Origin: Skeletonema tropicum
Taxonomy: Eukaryota > Bacillariophyta > Thalassiosirophyceae > Thalassiosirales > Thalassiosiraceae
Assembly: GCA_037178625.1 (NCBI GenBank)
Contig: CM074127.1
Coordinates: 1,488,001 to 1,552,000 of the forward strand
DNA length: 64,000 bases
Direction: 5' to 3'
Below, piece by piece: positions 53,459-64,000 of the stretch; the first letter of the stretch is position 1, and each line of letters begins with the position of its first letter. A program made the position numbers and the translations under genes. The notes below the pieces were generated by a model, which saw only the letters and a list, made by a program, of their open reading frames with translations, was not told the DNA's origin and made no database searches.

Positions 53459-56400
53459 TCAATTCTTTAATAAGGTCAACTGCAAGGTCCCTCCTATCAA
53501 CCCTATTGTAGCTGCAGCAACCAAACTTGGTATCCCTCTCCCTACGATTACAGAAAGAATGTTGAGAGGCAAGACCAGCACCACCTTCCCAAACAGCGGA
53601 GCTTTTCCATACCACGAATGCTTGACAAGGAATTGAAGACTTGGAAGGGTTGCAGCTAGCCCTAAAAGATGCATGAAGGGTCCAACGATACTCTTCGCTG
53701 TCCATATGCCACTGCCACTGAGCCTGGCCGCAGCAATCATTGTCTTGGTATGAACCACACTCTTTTGGGCCATCGTTGCAACATCATCTAGAGCCCCAAT
53801 GCCAGTTGTTCGTTTGGATCCAAAGATGTGAGAAAAAACATCTTCTTGGTTTGTAATCAAATCATTGGTGCCAAAAAGAAAGCTGAATTTGGAGAGCCCG
53901 CATCCTCGTAGAAATATTGCATATAGAGAAGCAGTAATGAAGACACCAATAGTGCCTATCAGTACAGGTGCGATCCAATTCCTTCGAGTTAACTTCGTGA
54001 GAACGAGGCCATGCCATTTGGATTTTGGTGATGACCTCTGATGAGTGAGTTTGCTGCTACTTGAGCTTTCTCCCTCCAAAAGCAGGAGAATTGGGGAGGA
54101 ACAAAGTGTGGCAAGGATCGAAACTGGGATTCCGACCACAGTAGTGACGCCCACAACACCCACACCAGCTATGCCGTATCTTCCATAGATAACGATGATT
54201 GCGCACAGCCATGAAATGATGCAACCCACGTTACCATATCCACGGGTTGTCGAGGTCTTTTCCTTCCTCATTCGGACCAACACGCAAAATGCTCCAGCAA
54301 ACAGCCCGCACACGGATAAATACGTTGATGCCCAGCCTCCAATTCCAAATGGATGGGCATGTGCAGACAAAGAGACACTTGAGATGACAAAGAAGACTGG
54401 AAATGCAACAACTGTCCAAACATTTGCAATTTGCTCGACTTCGCCGAACTCTTGGGTATCAAGGAAGTAACCCATGACCCCACAGACGGTCCCCAACGTT
54501 GACATGACCATGCAAGAGAAAGCAGTGACAAATATTGGAATGAAAACATCTTTGCTCATACTCTGCATAACAATGAACCATGCCAAGCCACATCCAAACA
54601 TCAATCCAAAGATCATAAGTCGAAGAAATTGACGACTGTCTTTTCTACCAGCAGAGTCTTTCACCTCTCGTAATTCTAATGGCCCCGTCAATGCCAATAG
54701 CACAGCCAAAAAGGCAGACACCAGTCCCCATCCACCGGTTGCAACTTCACTTTCAACAACCGTACTGGAAGAAACGGAGAGGAAGAGGTCGCTCGCTACG
54801 TTCGGAGTAGAACCCGGGAATGCAGGTGCAGAAAATGATACAAATAAGCCCATGATGAGTGTCAAGGCTGCTACTCTTTTCCAAACTTCGCCACCACCAT
54901 TTGGAAGGTAGTGATTCACCATAGATAAGACTGATACCCCCCAAAGAGCAGCAGAATAGCCAATAATCTCGGAGAATTTGGGCGATGTTGTATAGAAGGC
55001 AGTGCTGTTATGACCTGTAAGAAGACCTACTAACGGCTCCAACACTAATCGAACGGAAGCTATTAGGACCAGAGGTAGAATCACTGCGCAATATGACACA
55101 ACAGTAATCGATGCGTTATTTGGAAGCTGGGTTGACGATTTGACGTACACTGGCTTCAACGCGTACGGACAACATATTGTCATTAGAAGTGAAGATGCGA
55201 CAATCCAGCGAAGGTGAAGCGCCGCGAGAGAATTGTCTACGCTGACAAGATTTGGTTGTATGGTCACTGCAATCATTTTTCCAATCGCCAGGGACGATGC
55301 GACTACAGTACTCACGCCTTTGACGAGCTTTTGTGCCTTCAGGTGCCACATGATAACTAGTGTCAGTAAGCCAGTACAATAAACTGCTGAGGCTGAATAA
55401 ACGGCAACTCTTCCAAATTCGAAGCTGTCCCTCGAATAAACTGGCATCGGTTGCCTGAGAAGAGAGAACTCCAATGCACTCAATACGAACACATAAACTG
55501 CGAAGCAAGCACCTGTAACATCATACTTCTTCATCAAGTCTCTCCCGATTCCGCCTGGCGCCCTGTGTACCAATCCAATGATAATTATCAACCACATTGT
55601 GGCAAACATGCTCACTTTGGCAAATGTCTTGAGGAGTATCTGTTTCCCTGGTACAATTTCAACAGTCTCAGTCAAGAACGTCAGCCGATAGGCGATGAGG
55701 ATTGTACAGCATGTAAAGAACACAAACACTGTCAAGAATGCATATCGCAGCTGCTTTGTAATCACCCACAATGCTAAACTCTCTGCCAGTAACATTGGAA
55801 TAGGAAGTGCCGCCCATGGAGGACTGCAACTCAACCCAAAAAATACCGAAGACAATCCCAACAATAATTGAAAGATATCTTCGTGGTAATCCCCCATCAA
55901 AAAGTCGCCGTTCGAATTCTGCCTCCCAAAGAACCAAATTGTGACATATCCAAATATTGTACCCAACGACAAGAACAAGGTTGCAAGTGATGCAGACATG
56001 ATCCCATCATGACCATTTATAATGTACGAGATTCGTGCACAAAGTGGAACAAGGTACCTCTGTTGAATTGACATGCACGACAGGAAGGATATAGCCATCG
56101 GGACAGCTGCCCCACGAAGTGTACGGCCACATTCAATAGGAGATGTACCTGCTTTCAATAGCCAATTTAAAGAGCTTCGCCATCGTTCATCAAGGACACC
56201 ATTGGAAGCTAAAAGGTAGTGCAGTACATATGGCAACGTGGCTGTAAAGATGAAATCAAATAAATCATCCCATGATGCATACGAGTAGGCGATCCGTTGT
56301 CGAAACATGACAAGATGAATTGCTCCAGGAATGAACACCAACAGATACGAAAGTGCCCTTCCCTCTCTGGGACTTATTGCGCAATGCTGAAATACAGCTG

Positions 56401-58003
56401 CTGATCCTGCCTTGCTCTTTTTGTCATGTTTGTCGTCCTTGTTGTACGTTGTGGACTTTTTATCCTTCTCATCTAGTATACCTGTACCTCCAACAAGCAG
56501 CATCGAAGGCGCCGCACCCACAAGGTATATACCCAAACTCAAATGACACGCAAACAACAATGGGAACACCATTGCCGCAGTATCCACACCACCACCCCAT
56601 GAGTAACTACTATACGACGATAACGACGACGAAGAAGCCGTTGTTGTCAACTCATATGCAACCATAGCCGCAGATATCGGTGGAAGTGTCACATGAATCA
56701 ACCGTTCCAAGAATCGTGCAAGTGTGGGTATTTGAAGTGGTAGCCATTGGAATTGTAATGTCGTCCATGCGGCGAGATTGAAGAGTAGGATGATGGATGT
56801 ACCTAGTTTTGTGAGTAGTATCCCCAATGAGAGAAAGTTTGTTGTACTTTTGTAGCTGCTGGTGGTAGCGGATGTTCCCCCATCATCTTCATCAAAGTCA
56901 TTCTTCCCACTGATTGTCAAAGGTAACACCTCCGTATCCCCCAAGAAGATGGTAACATACCCCACCACAATGGATAGTACAATCCATCCAATCCAAATAG
57001 CACAAAAAGTATAAAAGCCACGATGGGTAGAAACACCATTACTACTACTACTACTGCTTCCAATCCCACCACCGACATTGGCAAGATCAAGTGCATACAC
57101 AATCAATCCAATACAGCATAATAGTAGTAATGGTAGTGGTGATGACATTTCATAGATGAGGAGTATAACTAATGGTGGTAGTAGTAGTATTGCGATGGGG
57201 ACATTGTTATTGTGTTGTGGAATGTGTTGTGGTTGTTGTAATGATGATTTTGTGGTGGATGGTGTTGATGATGATGCATTGACATTTAAAATGTAATTGC
57301 TTTGTTGCACATTGAAATTTCCCGAGTTTGTAGTAGTACCAACATTTCTAGACTTTAATGTATCAGCTGTTGGATTGGGAAGATAGGTTGATGGATATTG
57401 CGAGGGGTACGATGCTGTTGTTGTTGGATTGTATTGTGGATAGAGATTTGTGGTTGTTGTTGCATGTACTCTGGAAACCTGAGCTGGAGCAGGAGGAGAT
57501 AGTGCTCCACTGGAAAGATTCCTCGCGATATTGTCCGATATGAATTGAGCCTCTGCTTTTTTCGCTTCAATGTTGCCTGTTGATGATGATGCCAAGGCGC
57601 TCGTTCTTCTTGGAGCAATAATATTATTGAAACCACCACCTCTGCCAGTGGAGCCAGGTCGATTGATTTTGGATGATGGTGGGAATGCTGGCTTCTGCCT
57701 CGTCGACGTTGCAGATGAATAGGTCGATATCGGTGCAGGCTGGAAATTAGTCGCTACTGATGCAACTACTGGATCCTGCTTGGTTATATCCTTGGATGAT
57801 TCTGGAACAAGAGGTGGAGGCGGAAGATGACGGTGACGATGTTGTTGAGATGGGGCAGATCTTCGCCCAGCTTGGGTGTTTCTTCCTCCTCCTTGTTGCT
57901 GATTTGATGCCGCTGCTGCTGCTGCGGTGTTGTTATCAGATGCACGACGATTTGGTGCTATCGGTGGAGGTGGCGGAAACGATTGCCTTGGTGGTACATT
58001 CAT
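53459..58003 (-). CDS. Large polytopic membrane protein of unknown function
   Basis: A single-exon protein of 1514 residues that I do not recognise. The first ~265 residues are Pro/Ser/Asn/Gln-rich ('QSFPPPPPIAPNRR', 'HRHRHLPPPPLVPE') and probably cytosolic. From 'VPIAILLLPPLVILLIYEM' onward there are roughly 25-30 hydrophobic segments spread along the whole chain, with few long soluble loops. The C-terminus ends 'GLIGGTLQLTLLKN'. No transporter signature, ATP-binding motif or Cys/His cluster is seen. The size and helix number recall very large channel or lipid-handling proteins, but nothing ties it to one. Its stop is 191 bp from the STT3 start, same strand. Confidence 0.75.
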   Translation of the reverse strand: MNVPPRQSFPPPPPIAPNRRASDNNTAAAAAASNQQQGGGRNTQAGRRSAPSQQHRHRHLPPPPLVPESSKDITKQDPVVASVATNFQPAPISTYSSATSTRQKPAFPPSSKINRPGSTGRGGGFNNIIAPRRTSALASSSTGNIEAKKAEAQFISDNIARNLSSGALSPPAPAQVSRVHATTTTNLYPQYNPTTTASYPSQYPSTYLPNPTADTLKSRNVGTTTNSGNFNVQQSNYILNVNASSSTPSTTKSSLQQPQHIPQHNNNVPIAILLLPPLVILLIYEMSSPLPLLLLCCIGLIVYALDLANVGGGIGSSSSSSNGVSTHRGFYTFCAIWIGWIVLSIVVGYVTIFLGDTEVLPLTISGKNDFDEDDGGTSATTSSYKSTTNFLSLGILLTKLGTSIILLFNLAAWTTLQFQWLPLQIPTLARFLERLIHVTLPPISAAMVAYELTTTASSSSLSSYSSYSWGGGVDTAAMVFPLLFACHLSLGIYLVGAAPSMLLVGGTGILDEKDKKSTTYNKDDKHDKKSKAGSAAVFQHCAISPREGRALSYLLVFIPGAIHLVMFRQRIAYSYASWDDLFDFIFTATLPYVLHYLLASNGVLDERWRSSLNWLLKAGTSPIECGRTLRGAAVPMAISFLSCMSIQQRYLVPLCARISYIINGHDGIMSASLATLFLSLGTIFGYVTIWFFGRQNSNGDFLMGDYHEDIFQLLLGLSSVFFGLSCSPPWAALPIPMLLAESLALWVITKQLRYAFLTVFVFFTCCTILIAYRLTFLTETVEIVPGKQILLKTFAKVSMFATMWLIIIIGLVHRAPGGIGRDLMKKYDVTGACFAVYVFVLSALEFSLLRQPMPVYSRDSFEFGRVAVYSASAVYCTGLLTLVIMWHLKAQKLVKGVSTVVASSLAIGKMIAVTIQPNLVSVDNSLAALHLRWIVASSLLMTICCPYALKPVYVKSSTQLPNNASITVVSYCAVILPLVLIASVRLVLEPLVGLLTGHNSTAFYTTSPKFSEIIGYSAALWGVSVLSMVNHYLPNGGGEVWKRVAALTLIMGLFVSFSAPAFPGSTPNVASDLFLSVSSSTVVESEVATGGWGLVSAFLAVLLALTGPLELREVKDSAGRKDSRQFLRLMIFGLMFGCGLAWFIVMQSMSKDVFIPIFVTAFSCMVMSTLGTVCGVMGYFLDTQEFGEVEQIANVWTVVAFPVFFVISSVSLSAHAHPFGIGGWASTYLSVCGLFAGAFCVLVRMRKEKTSTTRGYGNVGCIISWLCAIIVIYGRYGIAGVGVVGVTTVVGIPVSILATLCSSPILLLLEGESSSSSKLTHQRSSPKSKWHGLVLTKLTRRNWIAPVLIGTIGVFITASLYAIFLRGCGLSKFSFLFGTNDLITNQEDVFSHIFGSKRTTGIGALDDVATMAQKSVVHTKTMIAAARLSGSGIWTAKSIVGPFMHLLGLAATLPSLQFLVKHSWYGKAPLFGKVVLVLPLNILSVIVGRGIPSLVAAATIGLIGGTLQLTLLKN

Positions 58004-58191
58004 GGTTATGCTATCCTATGCTACACCTGTATTTCATGGTCATTGTGACGAAGACCACAAGGTTTTTTGGATTTCCAAAAAGTGGTGGCGGAGATGTGTA
58101 GGTAGGCAGTACCCAAACTCTAGGTACTGTACATATGGATACCTACCTATGTCGCAGCGAGCAAAACAAATAAAAAGCAAAAAAAACAACC

Positions 58192-58548
58192 ATGTCGGAC
58201 AGTAAAAACGTTCTAGTCAACAAACTCCGCCGCCGCCACCCCACCGGCCGCCCCTCCAACCTCGACATAATCGACGACGCATGGACATCCGACACCCTCT
58301 CCGACGACGAAGTCGAAATCGAACAAACCGAACAGAAAATCGCCCCCCTACTCGAAGACGAGGGTGAAATGGACGATGCCGTCGTTACTACTGCCAACTC
58401 TGGATCGGCGGCCATGGGGGCATTGGAACGGAGGAGGAGGGAGGAGGGACGGTGGAATGATTTGGGGTTGGATTTGTTTGATAATGGGGGTGGAGGGGGG
58501 GTTACGTCGCATCAGGGTGGGGGTGGGGGGAGTGCGGGGCAGGGGTAG
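58192..58548 (+). CDS. Small hypothetical protein, 118 residues
   Basis: A short single-exon frame whose ATG follows 'acaacc'. It starts 'MSDSKNVLVNKLRRRHPTGR', has an acidic middle ('DTLSDDEVEIEQTEQK') and a Gly-rich end. Codon use is GC-rich and cytosine-heavy near the start. It is divergent from the 1514-residue membrane protein with 188 bp between ATGs. I cannot name it. The ordered basic-then-acidic N-terminus makes a real gene more likely than not. Confidence 0.5.
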   Translation: MSDSKNVLVNKLRRRHPTGRPSNLDIIDDAWTSDTLSDDEVEIEQTEQKIAPLLEDEGEMDDAVVTTANSGSAAMGALERRRREEGRWNDLGLDLFDNGGGGGVTSHQGGGGGSAGQG

Positions 58549-59269
58549 GGTAGATAAGTGGATGGATGGATCATTGGGAAAATTACAGTGTAGTGTGTGC
58601 AGCTTGTTAAGCAAGTTTGAAGGCTTCCTGAGATAGTTTTGGCATTGCATGGAGAAGACGGATATGTATTGCAATGCTGCTGATTTCAAGAATTCAAGAG
58701 AAAAAGAGAGGAATAAGTATCAAAGTGAAAATGGGAAAATAGAGTCAAAACACAAGAATGCGCAGATAAGTTTTTGGTTGCTGCCTTCCTGACACATAGC
58801 ATGAAGATAATGACTTCAATCTATCTAGAGGATAACTGAAACTGGACCTCAGCCAACTTTAATCCAAGCAACGAAAAAGAGACAGACGATGTACACAGAT
58901 TCAGATTAGTAATCAAAGTCTTTTGAGAGTGGCGCTACAGCAGCAACCATTGCATTGCATGCACACCATAATAATTCACGACCTCAACTCCTCAATTGCT
59001 GATTGCTGCGCGCGTTTCCATGCCATGGTGTGCTGATTCTTCAAACCCCTACTCTCTCAATACCGAGAATCCCTGAAAAGATTCTCTGTTATCCCGGTTT
59101 GGCTTTTGCCGTTCGGATCCTTTTTTTGAATTTGCAAAAAAAATCATCTGTCATCTTCTGATGCCAACCCATCAATGAACAACGAACGCAATCATATCAA
59201 TCAATAGAACAACTCGATACACTGTTATAAATCGTTCAGCCAACTACTCACTCAGTAATATACAGCCGC
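58549..59269. other. Intergenic region upstream of the START-like gene
   Basis: 721 bp with no convincing gene. The 3' part (59140-59269) is AT/CA-rich leader-like sequence before the ATG at 59270. Confidence 0.4.
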
Positions 59270-60358
59270 ATGAAGTTGCTTCTTCTGACCCTATCTGTAG
59301 CTCTGCTCGCAAGGGCAGTGGCCATACACGAAGTAGTAGGCACTCGGCAGAGTTCTTACAATCCTTCCTTCCTACCACGAAGACATCATCATTATATGAT
59401 TGCCGCCTTTGGCAATCCAAAATACTATTCAGACAAGTTTGTTCCAGCCGATAGAAATGGTGTTAAATTGAAAGTTCCAAAGTTTGACGTTTTGTTTGAT
59501 GAACTAGAAAAGGTTTCGCCTTTAGTCAAGCAAGCTCTACACGAAGAGAAGCCGGGTGGTATAGCCGCGATAGATGATACTGCCGATTTCTATAAATGGA
59601 AGAATATGGAGCGTCATCCCAACAGACTCGTTTCCCAGGTGGATAAGATTGACAACTTTCAGAACAATGGAGTGCCATTGATACGAGTCCGTTCATCGCT
59701 CCGTGGTCCTCTCAAGCAGAAGGGAATTTACTTTTCAGAGTTGATCAGTACAACTGAACTACGTCAGAAGTATGATGCCACAAACAAGATGGTTGATACG
59801 ATTTACAGCGCTGCTGATTTAGAAGATGTCAAGAAATTCCAAGGAGATAATTATGGAGAACCAGCGCTGTTTGGGGTAGGATATGTCAAAACAAAGCAGT
59901 CGATTGTCTCACCGAGAGAACAAATGACATTGTGCGGAGTTCAAAACTTTCCTTCTGGAGCGTCAATGGTATGGGGCGTTGAACTAGAGGAAGATCAGGA
60001 TTATCTCTTTCCTAAGGACCAGCCTAAAAGGGTGCCGAGATCGACGTCTCACTTGTTTGCAATGACATTGATTCCTACTAGTGAAGATACATTTGATGTG
60101 GAGTACGTGTTGCAACTTGATGTTGGAGGGTTACCTGGTTGGCTCGTCGGTCCAGCTGTTACCGAGACAATAAAGAAAATGTTCAGGTTTGCAGAAAAAT
60201 ACTGTGAGAGTGGCTTTGAAGAAGGAGGGGAACTGGCAAAGAGGCTTGCTGCTTTCCCTGATGATGATCATGATGATGATGATGAAGAAGAATCTTCTCC
60301 GCAAACAGATGAAGCATGTGTGCTCGATGAAAAGAGAGCGCTGCTCATGCCACCTTAG
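59270..60358 (+). CDS. Hypothetical secreted protein with START/Bet v1-like lipid-binding domain
   Basis: A single-exon protein of 362 residues. Residues 1-18 are a signal peptide ('MKLLLLTLSVALLARAVA'). From about residue 95 the sequence follows a START-domain order: an early 'LIRVRSSLRGP' strand, 'STTELRQKYDATNKMVDTIY' (the ST.EEV...WD block), 'IVSPREQMTLCGVQ' (the SPRDFV.R block), then 'LDVGGLPGWLVGPAVTETIK', like the 'D.GG.IP.WLVN' helix entry. Known role of START: binding a lipid in a helix-grip cavity. The C-terminus has an Asp run ('DDDHDDDDEEES') encoded by GAT repeats. Ligand and location (secretory route or plastid) are unknown. Confidence 0.62.
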   Translation: MKLLLLTLSVALLARAVAIHEVVGTRQSSYNPSFLPRRHHHYMIAAFGNPKYYSDKFVPADRNGVKLKVPKFDVLFDELEKVSPLVKQALHEEKPGGIAAIDDTADFYKWKNMERHPNRLVSQVDKIDNFQNNGVPLIRVRSSLRGPLKQKGIYFSELISTTELRQKYDATNKMVDTIYSAADLEDVKKFQGDNYGEPALFGVGYVKTKQSIVSPREQMTLCGVQNFPSGASMVWGVELEEDQDYLFPKDQPKRVPRSTSHLFAMTLIPTSEDTFDVEYVLQLDVGGLPGWLVGPAVTETIKKMFRFAEKYCESGFEEGGELAKRLAAFPDDDHDDDDEEESSPQTDEACVLDEKRALLMPP

Positions 60359-60456
60359 ACAAGGATTGGCAAGGCAATTATAATGAGTATCTGCTAGCAT
60401 AGTGTAGACGAGATAGGAGTTGTAAAAGCAATTTAATAAATATTTAATGTGAATCA

Positions 60457-63400
60457 TTAGGTAAATCTTGGTGGTAATACGACGCCTTCTTCTTCACAAG
60501 CTTCTTTGAATACATCATTCAGGCTGTGCCATATTTCAACAGTGTAAGCATAGTATTCAGAGTCTTCTCCATTGAAGACACAGCAATTTTTGAAGGTGAG
60601 AATGAGATCATCTTGCAACTCAGCGATGAGACCGTAAGTCGGAAGACGCTCTTCTTCAATCGTTCTCAAGTCCATGGGGTTTGTCACTCTAGCTTTGTAG
60701 TTATCAGCAATTTCGGGATATGTCTCACAAACTGGAGCGCCGAACATGTTCCAACTGTCCAACTCTCTCACCTTTTCGATGACAGTAGTTCCGACTCGAA
60801 TAATTTTTCTCCTAGTAACAGGAGGCCACTTAGCCTGGAATGAGAGGAGCACAAGAGAGCGATAGGCAACATTATTGAGTCATAAGATACAAAAGGAAAT
60901 TCCAAGCGTTAACACCAGCATACGATGGCAAAAAATGTAGCAGCAACAACATACTCACCAAGTCTGGGTAATAATGGTAACCTGATCTTGATTTCTTTGC
61001 AGCCGGTGCACCACCTCCACGGGTACGACCTTTCTTCTTTCTCTTGCCCCTAGCTTCCTCTTCACTGCTTGCATCGTCGTCAGACCCTTCAGATGGGCCG
61101 TCCTCAACCCATTCTTCGTCATCGGAATTCTTTTCAGCATAGCTTGGTTTGGTGACACGTGCTCGGGAAGACCTACGGCTTGGACTTTCGGGTTCTTTTG
61201 CTCTGTTGATCGTTGCTTTGTTTTGGCGGCGGTTAGTGTTTGACCTTGACCTAGAAGGAGGACTCCCACTTTCTGCTATGTTTGGATTGGTTGGTATTCT
61301 GCGAGTTGTGCGACGTGGAGGAGGCGACTTCTCTTCGTAATCCTCTTCTTCCACCTCGTCAACTTCTTCCTCCTCTTCCGAACCACTGCTACTCGGCTCT
61401 TTCGGCTGACCTCGGGTTGAGCGGCGGGGCGATGTTCGCCTTGGAGGTTCTTCTTTGGGAAATTCTTCATCCATATCGTCGACCTCTTCTTCCGAATCAC
61501 TGCTGCTCGGCTCTTTCAGCTTTCCTCGAGTGGTGCGACGTTGTGACAAGCGTCTAGAAGGAGCCTCTTCCTCAGATTCTTCCACATCCATTTCGTCAAC
61601 CTCCTCTTCCGAATCACTGCTGCTCGGCTCTTTTGGTTTGCCTCGGGTTGACCGGCGACTTACTCTGGACGGAGGTATCTTCTCCTCGTATTCTTCTTCG
61701 TCAATCTCGTCAACCTCTTCTTCCGAATCACTGCTGCTCGGTTCTTTCGGATTGCCTCGGGTTGACCGGCGACTTACTCTGGACGGAGGTACCTTCTCCT
61801 CGTATTCTTCTTCATCAATCTCGTCAACTTCTTCTGACTCGCTACTACTCGGTTCTGTCGGTTGACTACGGGTAGAACGGCGGGTAGATCGAAGCCTGGG
61901 AGGAGCTTCTGCGTCGTCTTGGCTGTTACTTGGACCCGATTGGCGGCTGCGAGTGGAACGTCTCGAAGTGTCAGCTTCATTTGTACGGCGTGGACTTGCT
62001 GGGGCGGTAGTTCTGTTCCGTGTACTACGCGATAATTGCACTGGTGCAGAGAAGCTTGGGGTCGTTTCGTTATCTGGCGTTTCAATCGCTTCGACTAACG
62101 ACTTGAATTTGTCGTACATCTGACAAGCCAAATCATAAAATTCGTTGTTGTCTTCGTTGTACTTGTAGCAATTGTCTTTTATCAATTCCACATCAGATAA
62201 AACACTGTATTTGTTCGTATAGTAATCATTTCGAAGCCTTGATTGAATCATAGAGATATACATAGGCACTTCGATCATATCAAAGTAGTCTGTGTATTGA
62301 CTCGTATCAACTTGCAAATAAAACCATTCGCGGATCTTATCATCCATCCGCATAACTTCCTTCAATGCGTCAAGTAGCTCTTTTTTCGTCTCTTTGCTCA
62401 TGGAAGGAACTTTGGGGAATTCGGTGTTTTCCAAAGTAATATCCCATGCGCAGACATGAACTGCTTCTTCCTCTTGAGCACCATCCTCTAGTTCCCACTT
62501 CATAGACAAGGCATTGTGTCCACTGCACTCAAAATGAAATTCTCGTTCATCCCTCCACAACAAATCTGTCAATGTGCCTGAATAAGCTATATAATTAGGA
62601 TCTTCCACGACACGTGAACTTTCGTCTTTGTCAGGTGCACAACGCAAAGTCACACCGATTCCGTCGACGTTGCCATCATTTGCTTCAATTGCAGCTTCCA
62701 ATGAACGTATTTTCCAAGAGTAAAGAAACTCAGGTACGATGAATTCTGTTTGGTCGCTCTCAAACAAAGTTACTTCAAAGGTCGATGTTGATTCGTGAGA
62801 ACGCGTCCTCGTGGCGATAGGGGCAACAAAGTTAGGGGAAGGCCAAGGGAAGTGTCGGTCACTAGACTGGGCAGGAACACCAGTAATATCCAGTGTAAGA
62901 ATTGCTGCTACTCCCTCCAACTTTTCGTCCTTCCGCCGGGAGCGCTGATACATCTCGTAGGGGAAACGATATCTTATGTGGGTCACCTTGCAACATACCA
63001 CGGGCCACAGAGAGTATGTCGGCCAAGATTTCCATGGTCCGGAATAATTTGCAATGGGAAATTTCAGCATTGTATCGTAGTGCGCTCTTGGGATGTAAAC
63101 AACAGAATCACCTACTTGTGGGCAGTACATCTTCTTCCAAAATGTGTTCCCTGAATTAGAGGTTCTGCTCACCCACTTTCGACGTACTTGGTTACCTTCT
63201 CCCCTTGGCATCTTGAAGAAGTGTTGCGAGACTGTCCAATCTTCGTAATATTCTCCACTGGGTCTGGTATGAGTACTCATTAATTCATTCAGCTGCTCAT
63301 CGTCTGAATCCATTTCTTCGTATGTTCTCCTTGAAATCGTTCGGGAAGATGCACGCACTGGTTCTGCAGTTTCTTCGAGTAGCACGGACCTATCTCTGCG

Positions 63401-64000
63401 TCGGTTCTGCCTCCCTCTGCTGCTTCTTTGGCCACTATTTGATTGCCTTCTTCGCTGTGGCGACTCCCCTACGATTTCTACTTCGTCAAAATCTTCTTCT
63501 TCACTGGATTCATCCTGTTGGTAATTCTGACGAGACGCTCGGCGTCCGCTGCTCAACTGGAAGTCTTCATCATCGGCGTCTTCATGGTCATGTTCTTCCT
63601 CCGATAGATCATTGAAATCAACCCAACGGTAACGAGAAGATAGTCGTGGCGACCTTGAGCTGTTTGAGTCCCTGTTGATACCAGTGCGAGAATGTTCCCT
63701 CACATCTTTGCGTGAGGATCTTTCTTTCCGATCGAGATTGACAATTCTCCCGTCTGTGCCAATAATTGCAGTTGTTTTGCAGCCAGAAAGTATTCCTGGG
63801 CTTTCCACCATAATAGTTGCTTTCTTGCGGACACTCTGAGTGAGCACACCTCCATCCTTTCGAATTGATGCACTTCGAACACGAATATCATCTCGAGTCC
63901 ACCTCACAACATCTTCAGTTAGTGGTGATGGTCCTTCAATATCCATATATGTGTTTCTCACCTCCTCAGAATATGAAACTCCTTCATGAGTGCATCTCAC
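60457..64000 (-). CDS. BRWD/PHIP-type double-bromodomain protein, C-terminal part (5' end outside window)
   Basis: I read complement(join(60457..60834, 60959..>64000)); frame open at the window edge, 1139 visible residues. The splice joins 'HYYPDL' to 'AKWPPVTRRK'. Order seen: basic/acidic linker, a BRWD-like Tudor-type block ('CPQVGDSVVYIPRAHYDTML', 'WPVVCCKVTHIRYRFP'), bromodomain 1 ('DYFDMIEVPMYISMIQSRL', 'CYKYNEDN'), a long Ser/Glu/Arg repeat region, then bromodomain 2 ('ARVTNPMDLRTIEEERLP', 'CCVFNGEDSEYYAYT'). Both keep the Asn of the acetyl-lysine pocket. Known: BRWD/PHIP proteins have WD40 repeats N-terminal to this part and act as chromatin readers and CUL4 adaptors; the WD40 part should lie beyond base 64000. 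Confidence 0.85.
61330..61880 (-). repeat. Tandem acidic/Arg-Ser coding repeats in the BRWD-like gene
   Basis: About five to six repeats of roughly 105-120 bp encode 'RRSTRG.PKEPSSSDSEEEV' followed by 'DEIDEEEYEEK.PPSR'. Two copies (about 61620-61850) are nearly identical at DNA level. They lie between the bromodomains. Confidence 0.85.

Noticed and set aside
1..64000. tRNA, rRNA or snRNA genes
   Set aside because: I looked for cloverleaf-type motifs and conserved rRNA stretches in the gaps and found none convincing by eye; tRNAscan-SE or Infernal would be decisive.

Overview
This is nuclear DNA of a eukaryotic microalga, most likely a centric diatom of the Thalassiosirales type. The genes have short GT-AG introns of about 85-145 bp. 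Precursors carry a signal peptide followed by the Ala-Phe-type plastid-targeting motif of diatoms (cyclophilin, solanesyl-diphosphate synthase). There is a large Thr/Pro-rich, Cys-rich chitinase-like wall protein and much Gln/Asn/Ser low complexity. I find about 25 protein genes, no tRNA or rRNA, and no bacterial operon structure. Many open frames begin at TTG or GTG; I moved those starts to the first plausible ATG and joined exons by eye from splice signals, reading frame and family alignment from memory.

Layout. 1-5.1 kb: the C-terminus of release factor eRF3, a UER1-like deoxysugar epimerase/reductase, a head-to-head pair of VTC1-like polyphosphate-polymerase subunits and a plastid (probably lumenal) cyclophilin. 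6-8.4 kb: a nuclear gene for a mitochondrial TatB-like translocase subunit and a Gln/Pro-rich secreted or plastid protein with two E2F-like sites upstream. 8.7-10.4 kb: a cluster of small terminal-inverted-repeat elements, one with a second copy at 35.6 kb. 10.5-22.8 kb: an extracellular-protein island. A multi-module GH19-like chitinase gene and an eight-Kazal-domain protease-inhibitor gene share nearly the same first exon and upstream DNA, and are separated by a 3-kb satellite of 184-bp units. The Kazal gene itself grew by tandem duplication of a 1001-bp exon-intron unit.

23.6-33.7 kb: a Cys/His-rich protein of unknown function, exportin-1 (CRM1) and a very long cGMP-dependent protein kinase whose N-terminus repeats kinase substrate motifs. 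33.9-41 kb: a Ty3/gypsy remnant, a hypothetical secreted protein, Maf1 (Pol III repressor), NTF2 and a gene with a DUF3427-like C-terminus. 41.2-45.5 kb: another TIR element, a second conventional PKG and mitochondrial ribosomal protein bL17. 45.7-64 kb: Ric8, solanesyl-diphosphate synthase, STT3 with a C-terminal ankyrin tail, a 1514-residue polytopic membrane protein, two hypothetical proteins (one START-like) and the C-terminal part of a BRWD/PHIP-type bromodomain protein running off the end.

The genes are mostly unrelated housekeeping genes. Functional links visible here are the VTC1 pair, the nuclear transport genes CRM1 and NTF2, the two PKG paralogues, and the chitinase/Kazal pair with a common secretory leader. 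The strongest candidates for follow-up are the TatB-like gene, the PKG with in-cis substrate repeats, the leader-exon and 1001-bp duplications flanking the satellite, the STT3-ankyrin fusion and the DUF3427-like gene.
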